Assembly: GCA_900546115.1 (NCBI GenBank)
Contig: URBQ01000003.1
Coordinates: 1 to 64,000 of the forward strand
Direction of reading: 5' to 3'
Source: an uncultured Collinsella sp.
GTDB taxonomy: Bacteria; Actinomycetota; Coriobacteriia; Coriobacteriales; Coriobacteriaceae
Length of the DNA: 64,000 bases
The notes under the pieces were generated by a model. It did no database searches, was not told where the DNA came from, and saw only the letters and a list, made by a program, of their open reading frames with translations. Positions 62,846 to 64,000 of the stretch are shown here, piece after piece (position 1 is the stretch's first letter; each line of letters opens with the position of its first letter). Made by a program: the position numbers and the translations under genes.

Positions 62846-63762
62846 ATTTGCATATTATTTTTGACGGCCTGAACTGCATTTTTTCAATATTTGCAAATTG
62901 CTTTCCTGTTCAAGTTTGCCGTCTACAGTAGTTGTCGCAAAATCTGCGACAACTACACGCCAAAAGGTGTCCAACAAACCGCCTCAAAATGCGTTGACTC
63001 GGTAGCCAGGCGCGCCTATTGTGCGATGAGCGCCTTCGCGATGCGACGCTCAAGCCAGCACCCGAAAAAGTTGCGCAATAACCCGCAAGTTTTGTACATA
63101 GTCTGTTAGCCAAACGTAATTCTTCTTACAACTCGCGCCGTCAGCCTTGCATCTCAGGCAGCGTACGCCAACCCATGTACCCCCATTAACCTGCGGCAAT
63201 GTGTGCAAGACGGCACAATATCCCCCATAACCGCGGCAAATCAACAATGTGTTGCTCAACACACCCTAAAACGTTTGGCCCATCTGCTGTGCTAGGATAC
63301 AGAACGTTACATGGGTTCAACTGTGCTCACGTCTCCAGCAAGACGCAAAGCGCAGGGTCGATCAGCATCCGGCCGTAACGGCGGTGCCAGAAAAACCACG
63401 AGCTCCAATAGCGTCGTCATGCTTATCTCATCGAATGACTTGTTCTTGTTTACGTGCAAGCTTGTCTTTCGAATCGATAATTTATGACAAATCGCAGCTG
63501 TCCTACAGCTGTTTGCGTGCAGTCCAGTTTTGTACCCGTTTGACTGGGCCGCACGCAGTCAGCTGGAGACGCGGTCATTTTGCGATACACGTCCGCGACT
63601 CTAGCAACTGCACTTATACATACCGTTCACGGTGGGGCAGAGCCACGTGCTTGTCTAACTGGGCTCAGGGTTTGAATATGGAGCGCCTTCGCGCACGAGC
63701 GCCCTGGCGAAGCCATACCCAAACCCCGTGAGCCACACGTAAGACAGCAAGGGGGTGGTGCT
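62846..63762 (+). other. Long non-coding leader before the NusG-family gene
   Basis: About 900 bases hold no supported gene and look less G+C rich than the surroundings. Visible structure: a perfect 11-bp hairpin (62929-62939 with 62945-62955), a possible extended -10 TGCTAGGAT (63290-63298), and hairpins at 63493-63517 and 63515-63556. If the promoter is real, the transcript has a leader of roughly 450 bases, as expected for an operon controlled by processive antitermination. Confidence 0.5.
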
Positions 63763-64000
63763 CGTGTGGTATGTGATTCAGGTCATTAACGGTCGCGAAG
63801 ACGTAATGCGCGAGCGCATCGAACGCATGGTGCCGGCTGGCACCATGCAGGAGCTTTTTTATCCCCAATTTCAAACCGAGATTAAAGTACACGGCGAATG
63901 GGTCAATTCGACCAAGCCGCTCTTTCCCGGTTATCTGATCTGCGATACGGCAGATCCCCGCACCGTGCAACAGTATCTGCTGCGCATGGACGACTTTGCC
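63763..64000 (+). CDS. NusG-family antitermination factor, N-terminal part (cut by window end)
   Basis: The visible 79 residues begin MWYVIQVINGREDVMRERIER and contain PLFPGYLICDT, the NusG N-terminal domain landmarks. Specialised NusG paralogues (LoaP, RfaH, UpxY types) share this start and commonly lead polysaccharide or secondary-metabolite operons. The housekeeping NusG usually lies by secE and rplK, which are not seen here. The GTG at 63763 follows AAGGGGG by 8 bases; upstream GTGs at 63754 and 63757 overlap that site. The KOW domain lies beyond the window. Confidence 0.78.

Overview
The window reads as a chromosome segment of a Coriobacteriia actinobacterium, most probably Collinsella or a close relative. 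This is inferred from gene content and style: ptsHI followed by two PfkB-type sugar-phosphate kinases, paired GlgC/GlgD, a single-chain serine dehydratase, strong GAAAGGA-type ribosome sites and many long intergenic palindromes. No 16S gene or database search supports the genus name.

Layout. 0.2-4.5 kb: phosphotransferase core (HPr, Enzyme I) and two tandem 1-phosphofructokinase-like kinases. 4.6-8.4 kb: CCA-adding enzyme, tRNA-Glu, a flippase-like membrane protein and a TetR regulator. 8.4-31.1 kb: an island visibly richer in G+C than its flanks, with an IS3-type transposase scrap at its left edge. It holds two divergent operons. The minus-strand operon (14.4 to 8.5 kb) has a consensus-like promoter and a cobalamin riboswitch, and encodes a Tat-exported CbiK-like lipoprotein, a small lipoprotein, a substrate-binding lipoprotein, a FecCD-type permease and an ATPase. 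The plus-strand operon (14.5-30.9 kb) has 17 mostly overlapping genes that together cover anaerobic adenosylcobalamin synthesis from cobalt-precorrin-2 to nucleotide-loop assembly.

31.1-38.2 kb: a MacB-type export operon (adaptor, ATPase, permease), an L,D-transpeptidase and L-serine dehydratase, all on the minus strand. 38.4-47.7 kb: housekeeping genes metK (minus), then gltX, priA, def, fmt and rsmB (plus), separated by near-perfect palindromes, then an FmdB-type zinc ribbon (minus). 47.8-60.9 kb: a minus-strand glycogen cluster (glgB, glgP, glgC, glgD, glgA and a GH13-GH77 fusion) with repeated TGGTAAA(A)CG-type sites in two of its gaps. 61.2-62.8 kb: a HAD phosphatase, thiamine pyrophosphokinase and tRNA-Ala. 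62.8-64.0 kb: a roughly 0.9-kb non-coding leader, then the start of a NusG-family gene cut by the window end.

Most notable points: a cobalamin-riboswitch-controlled uptake operon led by an exported CbiK-like protein; long Lys/Ala/Thr-rich tails on both GlgA and GlgB; a repeat found at both 1-56 and 38.2 kb with an identical 16-nt box and a hairpin whose stem differs but still pairs; and a set of candidate operators in the glycogen cluster.
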